The notes under the pieces are model-generated. The model searched no databases and had not been told where the DNA came from. It was given only the letters and a program-made list of their open reading frames with translations. A stretch of DNA of 64,000 bases from Bacillota bacterium (GTDB lineage: Bacteria; Bacillota; Clostridia; Acetivibrionales; DSM-2933). Location of the stretch: the NCBI GenBank assembly GCA_023430975.1, contig JAEYYB010000093.1, positions 1 through 64,000 on the forward strand. The letters run 5' to 3'. Positions within the stretch are counted from its first letter, which is position 1; each line of letters begins with the position of its first letter. Made by a program: the position numbers and the translations under genes. Shown one piece after another: positions 46,941-55,978 of the stretch.

Positions 46941-47216
46941 TTACTTTGTTTCTAAAAATTTTTCTAGCAATTCAGCCGATTTTAATAATTCCGGAATCTG
47001 TTGCTCTGAAATTTTTTCAAATTTCCTTATAGCTTTAATTATTTGTAAAAATTCAGCTGCAAACTTCTGGTGCTTTTTATCTTTCCAAGTTTCTCCTAAA
47101 CGTGCAAAGTCATTCTTTATATAAGAAATATTGTTCTCTAAATTCTGATTGAATTTTCTTAATGAACTTGCAAACTTCCTAATCTCTTGAGGATTAGCAT
47201 ATACTCCACCTGACAT
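46941..47216 (-). CDS. WXG100-like protein
   Basis: 91 residues, all helical: a first helix with PQEIRKFASSLRKFNQNLE, a turn GETWKDKKHQKFAAEF (Trp-x-Asp in place of WXG) and a second helix to the C-terminus. This is the ESAT-6/WXG100 layout; such proteins form hairpin dimers exported by type VII systems. It lies 15 nt after the EssC-like ATPase gene. Confidence 0.75.
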   Translation of the reverse strand: MSGGVYANPQEIRKFASSLRKFNQNLENNISYIKNDFARLGETWKDKKHQKFAAEFLQIIKAIRKFEKISEQQIPELLKSAELLEKFLETK

Positions 47217-47231
47217 ATGTAATCACCTTTC

Positions 47232-50200
47232 TCATTTATTTTTATCTAACATATTTATAGCCCAATCGATCCAGTCCGATTTACTCAAATTATAAGCTCT
47301 AAATTTCTCTAATCTTCCTAATGTTTCATCATATAAAAATGCCATATTATCCTTCAGTTTTGCTGCTTCTTGAGTATCTATCAAAGCTATAGAGTCATCT
47401 GTATTAGTCTTGAATAGAATCTTTTTGTCAAACTCACGCAATAAAGAGTTCTCTATGTTTCTTTCAAAGCCAACTTTTGAGTCACTCCATAATATTGAAT
47501 GAACACCTACATCTGGCCCATTTTTTATAATGTTTGTAAACATTTTATATACAGATTCTTTTTTGGAAGTAGACTCTTTAACTTTTGTTGAAATACTATC
47601 AATGCTATCTATATTAATGCTATCAACATCAATATTATCTATATTTATATTGTCAAAATCATAAAAATCGTTATTTCCTATTTCAAATTCATCTGAGTCT
47701 TTTAAATCTTTAGCCCTCTGAACTCCAAAAACAATTAAAAATACTGGTGATTTAAAATACTCCTCATTCTCATTACGATTATTTACTTCTTTATTAATTT
47801 CCCTCATAAATTCAGTAATACTTTTCCTTTTGCCCCAGAAAACTCTATTGCTGTATCTCTTAGAAAAGGTTAAAAATTGATTTTCGCTTTCATTTTGATA
47901 CGTACCGTAATCTAGAATATATATTGAAGGATTAGTATACTTAACATTTGATAAAATGCTAATCAAAATTAAACTAAATATATTGTTAACTTCATTTAAC
48001 CTTTGTCCAATAACTAATAAATTATTTCCATTTTGTCTTTCTAACTTTACGCTTGTTGGATCACATATTGCTACTGGCTCTCCTATCCATAATTGAGATA
48101 TAGTCGACATATTTTGTTTACTATCAAATGATTTACCCTCTGATAGATCTTTATTTAAAGGATGATTTGAGTCTTTATATAAGCAAACATCCTGCCTACC
48201 ATCAAAGATTTTTTGCTCCAAATCAGGCTTGTAATTTTTTTGTTTTTTAATTTTATCAACAATATCTATGTAATGCTGGTGCTCGTCTTTAGATAAATAA
48301 GCAACCTGAAAAATACTATTACTACCTTCTTCTCCACCATTATCATTGTAAACCGCATGCCCAGGATTGCTTGATAAAGTCCTTAATGCTGAATTATTAT
48401 CTGATAAACCACTTTGTCCTTGATCTTTACCTTTTAATGCAATACGAACTGATATTTGATCAAGAACTGATCTTGTCAATATCCATTCTCCCCTTATAGC
48501 TTGTGAGCATAATATTATATGAATACCAAAAGCTCTTCCTCTATTTATTAAATCTTGTAATATAACAGCACAATCTGAAGCAATCTTATCTTCATTTTCA
48601 AAAAATTTCTGATATTCATCAACTATCAATAATATTCTTGGCAAAGATTTACCCGTCTTTTGTCTATATTCTGTTATATTACTTATTGTTTCGCCACAGT
48701 TTTTAAATTTCTGTCCTCTCAATTCTAACTCCTTAGACAGCCCTTGCAAAACACTTAAGGCAAATTCTCTTTCACTCTCTATAGCAATCACTCTTGCATG
48801 AGGTAATTTATTATCAGCATATATTTTAAACTCTATACCTTCTTTAAAATCTATTAAATATAATTCTACTTCATCAGGACTATACATTAATGCAATGTTA
48901 GTTATAAAAGCATTTAAAAGTACTGATTTACCAGAACCCGTTGCACCTGTTATTAGTGCATGGATATTTATACCTTTGCCTAATATAATTTCCTGTTTTT
49001 TACGTGCACCAAATCTGCCTATTGGCACACTTAAAAACTCAAGACAATTACTATTCCATATATCATTTTTTTCTGGAATAATTGAATCAAATTGTACTTT
49101 AACAGATTTAGCATTTTTAGAAGACTCTCCAATTTTTTCAATAATGTCTTTTATTACTATTTCTTTGGGTAGCTCCTCAAAATCAAATAAATTCTCAGAA
49201 TCGTTTAGTATAATTGAATCATTACTGATAAATTTAATTACATTCATGTTTGCTTCTAAAGAGATATCGGTAACATCGTATGGCAAATTTATTGTATCGT
49301 CCTTTAAAATAATTACATGTATTCCGCACCTATGACCATTTAAGCATATACTCTGCAATCTAGCTATCATTTCAGAAGTAAACCTATTTGGAAAATCTAT
49401 AATAACTAATACCCTATATGGCTCAGCAATTTCACCTGCTTCTTTGTTATAATCTTCAATACTTTGATAGTCGTTCCTTAGATATTCCTGTATTATATTT
49501 TCAATGTTTTTACTATAATCAAACAGTTGATTCTCTATATGTATTTGTTCTACCCATACTTTATCACTTATAAATCTTTTATCATAATCTCCTAAGTGTA
49601 AAAAATCAGCAAAAGACTGACCTAGGTTGATTGGATCAACAAAAGTAAAATATAACTTTCCTAACGGCATAGCAGCTAAAAGGCTTATTAAAATTGATTT
49701 AATCCCTTTTAATGCTTTTTCCCTTTGTTCTGAGTTTTGAATTTTGATAATAGTAGAGTAATTATCTCGATTGGTTTGAATAATAGGAAAGCATTGATTT
49801 ACTAGATACTTATCAAAATATTTTTTTAATTCATTATCTTCTGAAGAATTTAATATTCCTTCAAGTTCCCGAAAGCACTCAGGCTTATTTACTCTCTCAA
49901 AACCAAAAATAAATTCATCAAATACTTCTTTGGTTATATCTATATCTTTTGCATCAATGTTATTAAATGATTTGTTTCTTCCGCAATAAGGAATCATAAA
50001 CTTTGAATTATCATTATAAAAAGTATTAATTTTATTTATAATTTCTTCCCTAAACTCAAGTCGTACTTTTTTATAAAAATCATTATACGAATTTCTAAGT
50101 TCTCCTTTGCATATATCAGAAATGTACTTCAAGCTTTTGTCTTTTAGAACACTTGCTCGTTTCATATCTTTCATTAAATCAAAATATAATTCTTTCGCAT

Positions 50201-50708
50201 TTGGATCATTTAAAAAGGCCATTGGATCATCCTTCCTTATAAATAAGGAACCAATTGCACCAGCTAAAAAAAATATAGACACGAAGCCTGGAATTATTTC
50301 AGCACTAATAAACATAGCAATAAAACAGCCTAAAGATAAAAACCATTTATAAGTTGGCTTTAAAAAGCCAAATCTTATTCCTTTTAATCCTTCAATTTTA
50401 TTAGCAAGCAAAGCAACACTTTTTTTTAATTCCTCATAAGTGTGACCATCATTAGCATCAAATTTTTCAAGTTCTTTAGCACCACTGCTTGCCACTTCAT
50501 TATACATTACTTTTTTCTCTATCGATAGATTTGCATATATATCTTGGAATACTTGCCACTTTTTCTCTTCCTCTGCATGCATTACTTTTAGTTCTCTACT
50601 CTTATCGTCATATTTATTTCGAATTTGTAAATCAAATTCTTTCATCTCAAGTATTAGCCTTTTAAATTCTTTCTCTTGATCATCAATATTGGCTTGGAAT
50701 GGTTTCAT
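47232..50708 (-). CDS. EssC-like FtsK/SpoIIIE ATPase of a type VII-like system
   Basis: 1,158 residues. There is a coiled N-terminal region, two membrane helices at about 125-165 (WFLSLGCFIAMFISAEI, FVSIFFLAGAIGSLFI) and at least two P-loop modules. The good one has HALITGATGSGKSVLLNAF near 585 and LLIVDEYQKFF near 670. A later one (NNLLVIGQRLNEVNN near 900) is degenerate. FHA domains of classical EssC are absent and the chain is shorter. A repetitive DNINIDNIDVDSINID insert lies near 1045. It should energise export of the neighbouring WXG100-like and toxin proteins. The start is the ATG at 50708 after GGGGG. Confidence 0.8.
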   Translation of the reverse strand: MKPFQANIDDQEKEFKRLILEMKEFDLQIRNKYDDKSRELKVMHAEEEKKWQVFQDIYANLSIEKKVMYNEVASSGAKELEKFDANDGHTYEELKKSVALLANKIEGLKGIRFGFLKPTYKWFLSLGCFIAMFISAEIIPGFVSIFFLAGAIGSLFIRKDDPMAFLNDPNAKELYFDLMKDMKRASVLKDKSLKYISDICKGELRNSYNDFYKKVRLEFREEIINKINTFYNDNSKFMIPYCGRNKSFNNIDAKDIDITKEVFDEFIFGFERVNKPECFRELEGILNSSEDNELKKYFDKYLVNQCFPIIQTNRDNYSTIIKIQNSEQREKALKGIKSILISLLAAMPLGKLYFTFVDPINLGQSFADFLHLGDYDKRFISDKVWVEQIHIENQLFDYSKNIENIIQEYLRNDYQSIEDYNKEAGEIAEPYRVLVIIDFPNRFTSEMIARLQSICLNGHRCGIHVIILKDDTINLPYDVTDISLEANMNVIKFISNDSIILNDSENLFDFEELPKEIVIKDIIEKIGESSKNAKSVKVQFDSIIPEKNDIWNSNCLEFLSVPIGRFGARKKQEIILGKGINIHALITGATGSGKSVLLNAFITNIALMYSPDEVELYLIDFKEGIEFKIYADNKLPHARVIAIESEREFALSVLQGLSKELELRGQKFKNCGETISNITEYRQKTGKSLPRILLIVDEYQKFFENEDKIASDCAVILQDLINRGRAFGIHIILCSQAIRGEWILTRSVLDQISVRIALKGKDQGQSGLSDNNSALRTLSSNPGHAVYNDNGGEEGSNSIFQVAYLSKDEHQHYIDIVDKIKKQKNYKPDLEQKIFDGRQDVCLYKDSNHPLNKDLSEGKSFDSKQNMSTISQLWIGEPVAICDPTSVKLERQNGNNLLVIGQRLNEVNNIFSLILISILSNVKYTNPSIYILDYGTYQNESENQFLTFSKRYSNRVFWGKRKSITEFMREINKEVNNRNENEEYFKSPVFLIVFGVQRAKDLKDSDEFEIGNNDFYDFDNINIDNIDVDSINIDSIDSISTKVKESTSKKESVYKMFTNIIKNGPDVGVHSILWSDSKVGFERNIENSLLREFDKKILFKTNTDDSIALIDTQEAAKLKDNMAFLYDETLGRLEKFRAYNLSKSDWIDWAINMLDKNK

Positions 50709-50720
50709 CAAAAAATCCCC

Positions 50721-50915
50721 CTAAAAATTATTAAGTTTTTTCTCTATATCACTCAATTTTCCTAATGTATCTTGGTTTCTACCATGTAAGTTGGAAATTA
50801 ACGTTTGTAAAGTAATTATATATTTCTGTTCAAATTCAACATATTTTTGATCATTCCAATTGTCTCGAATATCTTTCCAACTATTTTTGAAACTACTTAT
50901 GGATTTGTCTAACAT
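50721..50915 (-). CDS. Short WXG100-like protein
   Basis: 64 residues from the ATG at 50915 (AAAGGTGAG upstream). It is a helical hairpin with the turn DNWNDQKYVEFEQKY, where Trp-Asn-Asp replaces WXG. At 64 residues it is shorter than the usual 90-100. It lies 12 nt before the EssC-like gene, so it is probably a second export partner. Confidence 0.65.
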   Translation of the reverse strand: MLDKSISSFKNSWKDIRDNWNDQKYVEFEQKYIITLQTLISNLHGRNQDTLGKLSDIEKKLNNF

Positions 50916-51020
50916 AAACACTCACCTTTCAAAATAGCAAAAATATGACATATAAACTTTTAGCTTTTAATAGGATGGAAACAACAAAGATTGATTAATA
51001 CATTGTGAATTTAATTATTG

Positions 51021-51182
51021 TTATGGTTTCCAAGTCTTCTTTTTTTCCTTAAGTAGCTTTTCGTATTTTATTCTATCATTTTCAGAATAAAATATATGCA
51101 CAAATTCAATTCCACATTTAGAACACTGTAAATGCCAAATTTTGTGCGGATTACCACATACTTCACAGTTATAAACCTTCAT
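51021..51182 (-). CDS. Small zinc-ribbon protein
   Basis: 53 residues from the ATG at 51182, after GGGGGGG. Two CxxC pairs (CEVCG and CSKCG) 18 residues apart form a probable zinc ribbon, followed by a basic tail. It heads the type VII-like cluster. Function unknown. Confidence 0.5.
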   Translation of the reverse strand: MKVYNCEVCGNPHKIWHLQCSKCGIEFVHIFYSENDRIKYEKLLKEKKKTWKP

Positions 51183-51393
51183 AACAAATCCCCCCCATGA
51201 AAAATTAATAGTATATTGATACCTCATTTATGGATCTTACAATATTAAACTATAAACTTACTCACTAAATTCAGGAAATTACCAAGAACAACAAAAATAT
51301 ACCGAATAAACATTAAAACTTACTAAATGTATACATTTTCTCATATTACACTAAATTGTATTATAATATATTTGAAATAAGAATTAAATATAT

Positions 51394-51470
51394 TTGGCAT
51401 AAAACTACTTTATTTTGGCGTAAAACCACTCTGTTTTGCTTAAATAAGTATATCTTGGTATAAATTTACA
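51394..51470. repeat. Direct repeats upstream of the type VII-like cluster
   Basis: TTGGCATAAAACTACT (51394-51409), TTGGCGTAAAACCACT (51415-51430) and a weaker TTGGTATAAATTTACA (51455-51470), spaced 21 and 40 bp. The helical spacing suggests a protein-binding site. They lie in the gap between the HTH protein gene and the zinc-ribbon gene. Confidence 0.5.
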
Positions 51471-51486
51471 CGCAGCCATTTTTTTA

Positions 51487-52713
51487 TTACTTTAATTCTT
51501 CTATAATATCGAAAATATGCTTATTCTTGCCTAGAACCTTATCATCTTTACTTGTTAATGGATCAAGCCAATCTGCTTTTTCTCGAGCCCATTTTAGCCA
51601 TTCTGAAAGTTTTTCCCTTTTGTCTATATCATTTACTTCACGTAATTTTAGTTCAAAACAATTAGCAAACCTCCTAATCTTTTCTGCTATATCCCAATCC
51701 GAAGCAGCTTGCTGTAAAACATTTATTTCTGCAAGCTCTCCCTTTCTCATCTGTTCCAATATTCGTTGTCTTTTGCGTTCTTCTTCCCGTCTCTTCTCTT
51801 CTCTCTCTTCCAAAATATCTTGAGCTCGAATTCTATTTGCAATGACAAACATATTATAAATAATATTGCCAACTTGTTTTTCTAAATTTTCATCATCATT
51901 ATCCTTAAATTCAAACCTATAATTATTCCCCTTATTATAAAACCAACTTTTTGCATTCAATTGCATAACTAAACAGTGCTGAATTTCGGCATCATCTTTT
52001 GAAGTGCGTTTTTTCTTTACTTCCTCTTTCAATTCAAAGCCAACTTCCGAACGTAGAATAACAAAATAAGCATATGCACCATCTGAATTAGAACCCACTT
52101 GAGTATACCCTTCCAGTTCTTCAATAGCTTTCATTATTACATCCAGTATCCTTAATGCTCTGCTAGTGTTAGGCTCTGAAGAACTAATTGGCAAAATACA
52201 AAAGCTCTCTTGGTTAGTATAATAGATATTTCTTGAATAATTGCTACTAGAATTCTTTGATTCCTTATTTTTCTTTAGTTTCCTCTTAATATCTTCCTTA
52301 TGCTTAACAATTACTTTGTGTGGTTTTGTTAACTTATCCTTAACCTCAGCCATTGAACATATTTGTTTTATAAGAGTCTTTGTTTCATCACGTAATAAGT
52401 GTAGCTCACCATCAGATTTTATTTCTGCATCCGATAATTGTTCAATATCAGTCCTATACTTTATTGCATAATTCCGGACATATCTCCTTAATTCTCCTGT
52501 TACTTTTGGCAATGATGGTTTTGGGACTTTATAGCCTGCTTTAACTCTTGCCCAATACCCACTTGGGGGCAAAGGAATCCCCAGCCTTTTACAATGCTTA
52601 CGAAGTCCATTATCAGACATACCATACCTCTTTGCTACAGTAACTACAGGATCTGTCCAAACTTCATTATATAGTGCTTCTCTATCATCTGCAGTAATAT
52701 ACTTGAAATCCAT
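51487..52713 (-). CDS. HTH-containing protein of unknown function
   Basis: 408 residues from the ATG at 52713 (AAAGGTGAT upstream). The N-terminal 65 residues (REALYNEVWTDPVVTVAKRY, SDNGLRKHCKRLGIPLPPSG, YWARVKAGY) match a widespread but uncharacterised family whose first domain is a helix-turn-helix. The middle is variable. The C-terminal half has a charged coiled region (EEREEKRREEERKRQRI) and ends near EWLKWAREKADWLDPL. It is probably a DNA-binding accessory protein of mobile DNA. Role unknown. Confidence 0.6.
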   Translation of the reverse strand: MDFKYITADDREALYNEVWTDPVVTVAKRYGMSDNGLRKHCKRLGIPLPPSGYWARVKAGYKVPKPSLPKVTGELRRYVRNYAIKYRTDIEQLSDAEIKSDGELHLLRDETKTLIKQICSMAEVKDKLTKPHKVIVKHKEDIKRKLKKNKESKNSSSNYSRNIYYTNQESFCILPISSSEPNTSRALRILDVIMKAIEELEGYTQVGSNSDGAYAYFVILRSEVGFELKEEVKKKRTSKDDAEIQHCLVMQLNAKSWFYNKGNNYRFEFKDNDDENLEKQVGNIIYNMFVIANRIRAQDILEEREEKRREEERKRQRILEQMRKGELAEINVLQQAASDWDIAEKIRRFANCFELKLREVNDIDKREKLSEWLKWAREKADWLDPLTSKDDKVLGKNKHIFDIIEELK

Positions 52714-52781
52714 AATAATCACCTTTGATTTATAATAAGGTTTTGAATCTAATCATAATTACCTGAATTTATAAATTAATA

Positions 52782-52814
52782 AAGGATGATATCGTCTATA
52801 CGAAAATCATCCTT
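52782..52814. terminator. Hairpin after the Imm22 gene, probable terminator
   Basis: AAGGATGAT (52782-52790) pairs perfectly with ATCATCCTT (52806-52814). T-rich sequence follows on both strands but is weak. It separates the toxin/immunity pair from the HTH protein gene. Confidence 0.45.
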
Positions 52815-52876
52815 GAATTTTTATAAGTAAATATTTTAAGTATTAAAGTCATTCAACATCTATACTTAACTAAAGT

Positions 52877-53260
52877 TTATTCATATTCAACTGAGCCAAT
52901 GTAATCAAAGCTAAAAGTACCATTATCATAATGTTTAAGCTTTTCATCATACTCAAAGTTATACAGAAATATAACTGAATTAAATGGATCTTTAATTTTT
53001 ATAGCAAACTCTTCAAATTTAGGCATTATGATGTCATAATATGAAAAACCCTTTGATAGTTCATTTAATCCAGATAAAGGTTGCTCAAAAAACTTCGCTT
53101 CTCTGCAAAAATCATCATAGCGCCCTGTCTTGAATGCACGTGCAAAACGTGAAGGTATTAAATCCCCATCTTCATCATAAGTAATTTTCAGAAATTCATT
53201 TAAATCATCAACAGATTTTGTATTTCCAACCCATAAAGATACAGAACCCTGTTTCTTCAT
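52877..53260 (-). CDS. Imm22-like immunity protein
   Basis: 127 residues from the ATG at 53260 (AGGAGGAGTG upstream). VSLWVGNTKSVDDLNEFL, TYDEDGDLIPSRFARAF and YDDFCREAKFF fit my memory of the Imm22 family. It lies 19 nt after the toxin gene, the standard toxin-then-immunity order, and should neutralise that toxin in the cytoplasm. Confidence 0.7.
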   Translation of the reverse strand: MKKQGSVSLWVGNTKSVDDLNEFLKITYDEDGDLIPSRFARAFKTGRYDDFCREAKFFEQPLSGLNELSKGFSYYDIIMPKFEEFAIKIKDPFNSVIFLYNFEYDEKLKHYDNGTFSFDYIGSVEYE

Positions 53261-53279
53261 TTTATCACTCCTCCTGTAT

Positions 53280-53936
53280 TTATCCTTTAAGTCTGCCTGG
53301 TAATGCAGCTGCACCGCCAATCAGCCTTTTATCTGCCCACCCACGTAAACCTTTTACAAAACTCTCATAATTTGGAGAGCCATCAATAATCTTAAGTATT
53401 TCATTATGTGCAGTTGTTGAACCCTCTCCACCATGCTCACCAGGTGGATTTTTAAATTTTACATCTTTTATGGGTGTACGCATCTCAGCAATATCCTCAG
53501 CAGTCAGCCCCCATTTTTTAAAAACAGGTGCTCTCGAAACCATATGCCATTCATGTAAACCACCAGGAGAACGTAATCTATCCTCAATGGTATCTCTTAA
53601 CTCAGAATTCTCCCATATTTTATCAAATTCTTCTGGGGTTAGTGAGTTAAACCATTCACTAAATTTTCCACCTCTTACAGATGGTATTTTAGTCACTTCT
53701 GATCCTGATTCCTCCAATATTGAATCAGCAATATCTTTTATAACTTCTTTTGGTGTTTTCGGCAAAAGATCTAGTAATTCCGCTTTAATTTCTCCTCTGT
53801 CCATTCCAGAAACATTCTCTTTTACTGCTTCCGCCATTTTTTTAATTTCTTTTAAAGGTACAGTGGGGTAAAGTTTCTGTATTTCTATAAAAAGCAAACT
53901 CTTTTTCGCAGATTTTGCTCCATCTCCGTGAGCCAT
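53280..53936 (-). CDS. Stand-alone polymorphic toxin (putative nuclease)
   Basis: 219 residues from the ATG at 53936; a GTG three codons earlier is possible. The C-terminal 100 residues hold FNSLTPEEFDKIWENSELR, RSPGGLHEWHMVSRAPVF, KKWGLTAEDI, HGGEGSTTAHNEILKII and WADKRLIGG. I recall this as a recurrent toxin C-terminal domain with HEW and HNE motifs suggestive of a metal-dependent nuclease. There is no signal peptide or long export domain, unlike most such toxins, so how it leaves the cell is unclear. An Imm22-like gene follows. Confidence 0.6.
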   Translation of the reverse strand: MAHGDGAKSAKKSLLFIEIQKLYPTVPLKEIKKMAEAVKENVSGMDRGEIKAELLDLLPKTPKEVIKDIADSILEESGSEVTKIPSVRGGKFSEWFNSLTPEEFDKIWENSELRDTIEDRLRSPGGLHEWHMVSRAPVFKKWGLTAEDIAEMRTPIKDVKFKNPPGEHGGEGSTTAHNEILKIIDGSPNYESFVKGLRGWADKRLIGGAAALPGRLKG

Positions 53937-54132
53937 ATTGTTCACCGATCCCCATATAAAAAATAAATAATAACAGTCCAGTATCTAATTTGTTATTTTT
54001 TACATATTATCATTTTTTTCGATAGAATACAATACCGGATAATGCTCTGTTTTCTCATTGCAAGTAATTAGAATAATCAAACATGTTACTTATAGAGTGT
54101 CACTAATGCTTACACACTTGAATCTCACAAAC

Positions 54133-54957
54133 TTAATCATCATCATTAGTTTTGTCTTCTAATGAAAGTACCCTATGATCTCTTGTTAAAAGTTTCATCT
54201 GATTAATTGCAATTAAATTTAGCTTTTCCAGACGCTGTGATTGTGAAATCGCTTCGTTAATAAACAATGCATTTAAATTCTCTAGATTGGCAAGACATAC
54301 CAATTGTGAGACGTTAGCATAATCACGAATATTACCTTTTAATTCAGGATTCTTATCACGCCATTGCTTTGCTGTCATTCCAAACAATGCAACATTTAAT
54401 ACATCGGCTTCATTTGCATATACCTGTGTTATTTGATATTTATTTAATGTAGGTGGAATAAGATTTTCCTTTATAGCATCAGTATGTATCTTGTAATTAA
54501 TTTTAGTCAGATTTCGCTTAATATCCCAACCTAATTGTTTTTGTTCATCATCTTTGAGCCTCTGAAATTCTTTGATTAAATAAATCTTAAATTCTGGGCT
54601 TATCCACATACCAAATTCAAAAGCTATATCTTTATGTGCATATGTCCCACCATATCTTCCCGCAGTAGCCTTTAACCCAATCGCATTTGTTTTTTGTACC
54701 CATTCTTTTACACTAATTTTATAACTGTTCAATCCAGCTTGACTTTTAATTATGGCGAATTCGCCATAATTAAAAGCAGGATTATAAATTTGTTCCCATA
54801 TGCCTAAAAACTCAACTGTATTCCTATTACGAAGCCAATCAGATATAAAAAAATCTCCATCCTTTGCTTTTAACATATCAGTTATAGAAATATAATCATT
54901 ATCATTAATTATAGTCACTGTTATATCAGTACCTATAACATTTATCTTCTTAGTCAT
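54133..54957 (-). CDS. KilA-N domain protein
   Basis: 274 residues. The N-terminal 115 residues match KilA-N (DNDYISITDMLKAKDGDFFI, WLRNRNTVEFLGIWEQIYNP, GRYGGTYAHKDIAFEFGMWI). It is a phage- and plasmid-type DNA-binding domain. The C-terminal half is helical (LGMTAKQWRDKNPELKGNIR) and resembles the tail of bacterial KilA-N proteins. GGGAGG precedes the ATG. It is the last accessory gene before the sigK region. Confidence 0.85.
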   Translation of the reverse strand: MTKKINVIGTDITVTIINDNDYISITDMLKAKDGDFFISDWLRNRNTVEFLGIWEQIYNPAFNYGEFAIIKSQAGLNSYKISVKEWVQKTNAIGLKATAGRYGGTYAHKDIAFEFGMWISPEFKIYLIKEFQRLKDDEQKQLGWDIKRNLTKINYKIHTDAIKENLIPPTLNKYQITQVYANEADVLNVALFGMTAKQWRDKNPELKGNIRDYANVSQLVCLANLENLNALFINEAISQSQRLEKLNLIAINQMKLLTRDHRVLSLEDKTNDDD

Positions 54958-55230
54958 ACATTTTCCTCCCGAATCTATTTAATCAAAAGGTTTCCCTCTT
55001 TTTAATTTCCGAACATATGTTTTTCATATATCAATAATTATAACAAAAATCTTTATGTTTACAAGAAATTTCTTCAAATAGGATTGTTTCAATATATTTC
55101 ATAGATAATTTTTGTTTTTAATAAAAAGACCTGAATTTAAAAATACTCTAAAACTTGTCCAATTCCAAATTAAAAAAGCTGTGAATGGCCGCTTTTATCC
55201 TTATTTTTGTTATTTATCATAACCGAGTTC

Positions 55231-55236
55231 TGATAC
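55231..55236. other. Third sigK breakpoint, possible end of the large element
   Basis: The coding sequence leaves the SigK family exactly after codons GTA TCA. Everything to the left is mobile-element DNA. This is a candidate attachment junction for the large element or a deletion scar. No recombinase gene lies between here and position 1. Confidence 0.4.
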
Positions 55237-55446
55237 ATATGACCTAGAGATGCCTAACATGGAAGCTACCTCCCTCTGTGTTTTTCCTACTCCGCTTAAA
55301 AGCCCGTATCGAAGCTCAAGCACTATTTTTTCTCTGTTTTTCAGCACTGCTTTCATCTTATTATACAATCTAACAACCTGCATCTTTAAATCCACTTCAT
55401 CAACTACAGACTCGGAATTGTCACCAATTACATCAATCAGTGTTAT

Positions 55447-55452
55447 TTCATT
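55447..55452. other. Element B attachment core, sigK segment 3 side
   Basis: AATGAA on the minus strand, identical to the partner at 58950-58955. The inside flank, CACTCATGTGAGTGGT, mirrors the inside flank of the partner. Confidence 0.75.
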
Positions 55453-55535
55453 ACCACTCACATGAGTGACATCCTACATATTGACTATTTCAGCAATACG
55501 CTTGTTTACATCAGTGCTGCAAACTCCTTTTTTCT

Positions 55536-55727
55536 TTATTCCTTAGAATCTATGCCTATCCTGTACCCTACGATTGATGAGATTGCATCGCCTAGCTGCT
55601 CTAATCGCTTCAAAGTCTCCTCTTTTGTTATCTCCGGTTTGACAATAAGTATCCTTATCCCCCCAATCCTAGTCTCACTTTCATAATACAAATTTAAATC
55701 CTTGTCATAAAAATTGTTATCTCCCAC
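55536..55727 (-). CDS. Small protein next to the element B recombinase
   Basis: 63 residues from a GTG at 55727, 7 nt after AAAGGGGG. It is soluble, with YYESETRIGGIRILIVKPEI and EETLKRLEQLGDAISSIVGY. No family was recognised. It is divergent from the recombinase gene, with repeat copy R1 between them. It may regulate excision direction, as recombination directionality factors are often small and unrecognisable; that is a guess from place and size. Confidence 0.5.
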   Translation of the reverse strand: MGDNNFYDKDLNLYYESETRIGGIRILIVKPEITKEETLKRLEQLGDAISSIVGYRIGIDSKE

Positions 55728-55802
55728 AAAATCGCCCCCTTTCAAAATATTTAAAATATTACTAATGAAATTAAAAGTGAAGGTTATCAATACTTTTAAT
55801 AT

Positions 55803-55903
55803 ATATGAAAAGTGTTAATAATCTTACATTTGCCAGAGCAAATAACGAACGCTTTTACGGGATTTGCGATAGACAAATGTAAAAGATTATTCACTTTTCA
55901 TAT
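55803..55903 (+). repeat. Palindromic repeat copy R1
   Basis: 101 bp with 12-bp perfect termini (ATATGAAAAGTG and complement). The interior shares AGCAAATAACGAACG and GGGATTTGCG with the other copies. This is the most diverged copy. Same relative orientation to its recombinase gene as R2. Confidence 0.85.
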
Positions 55904-55978
55904 AGTTATAATTAGTACTATTTTGTAAGTTATCAATATAACTTATATATAGAGTGATATTTATATAGAGTGATATTT

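Larger units (their letters stand above)
55210..55452 (-). pseudogene. sigK: sigK C-terminal fragment (segment 3 of 3 in window)
   Basis: From the shared core at 55452 it encodes NEITLIDVIGDNSESVV, then MKAVLKNREKIVLELRYGLL and KTQREVASMLGISRSYVS, which is SigK from the end of region 3 through the region 4 helix-turn-helix. After SYVS (55231) the family sequence RIEK... is replaced by ELGYDK and a stop. About 25-28 terminal residues are therefore missing. It joins in frame to the middle segment if the element at 55447-58949 is removed. The only start in the unspliced frame is a GTG at 55461 with no site. Confidence 0.9.
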
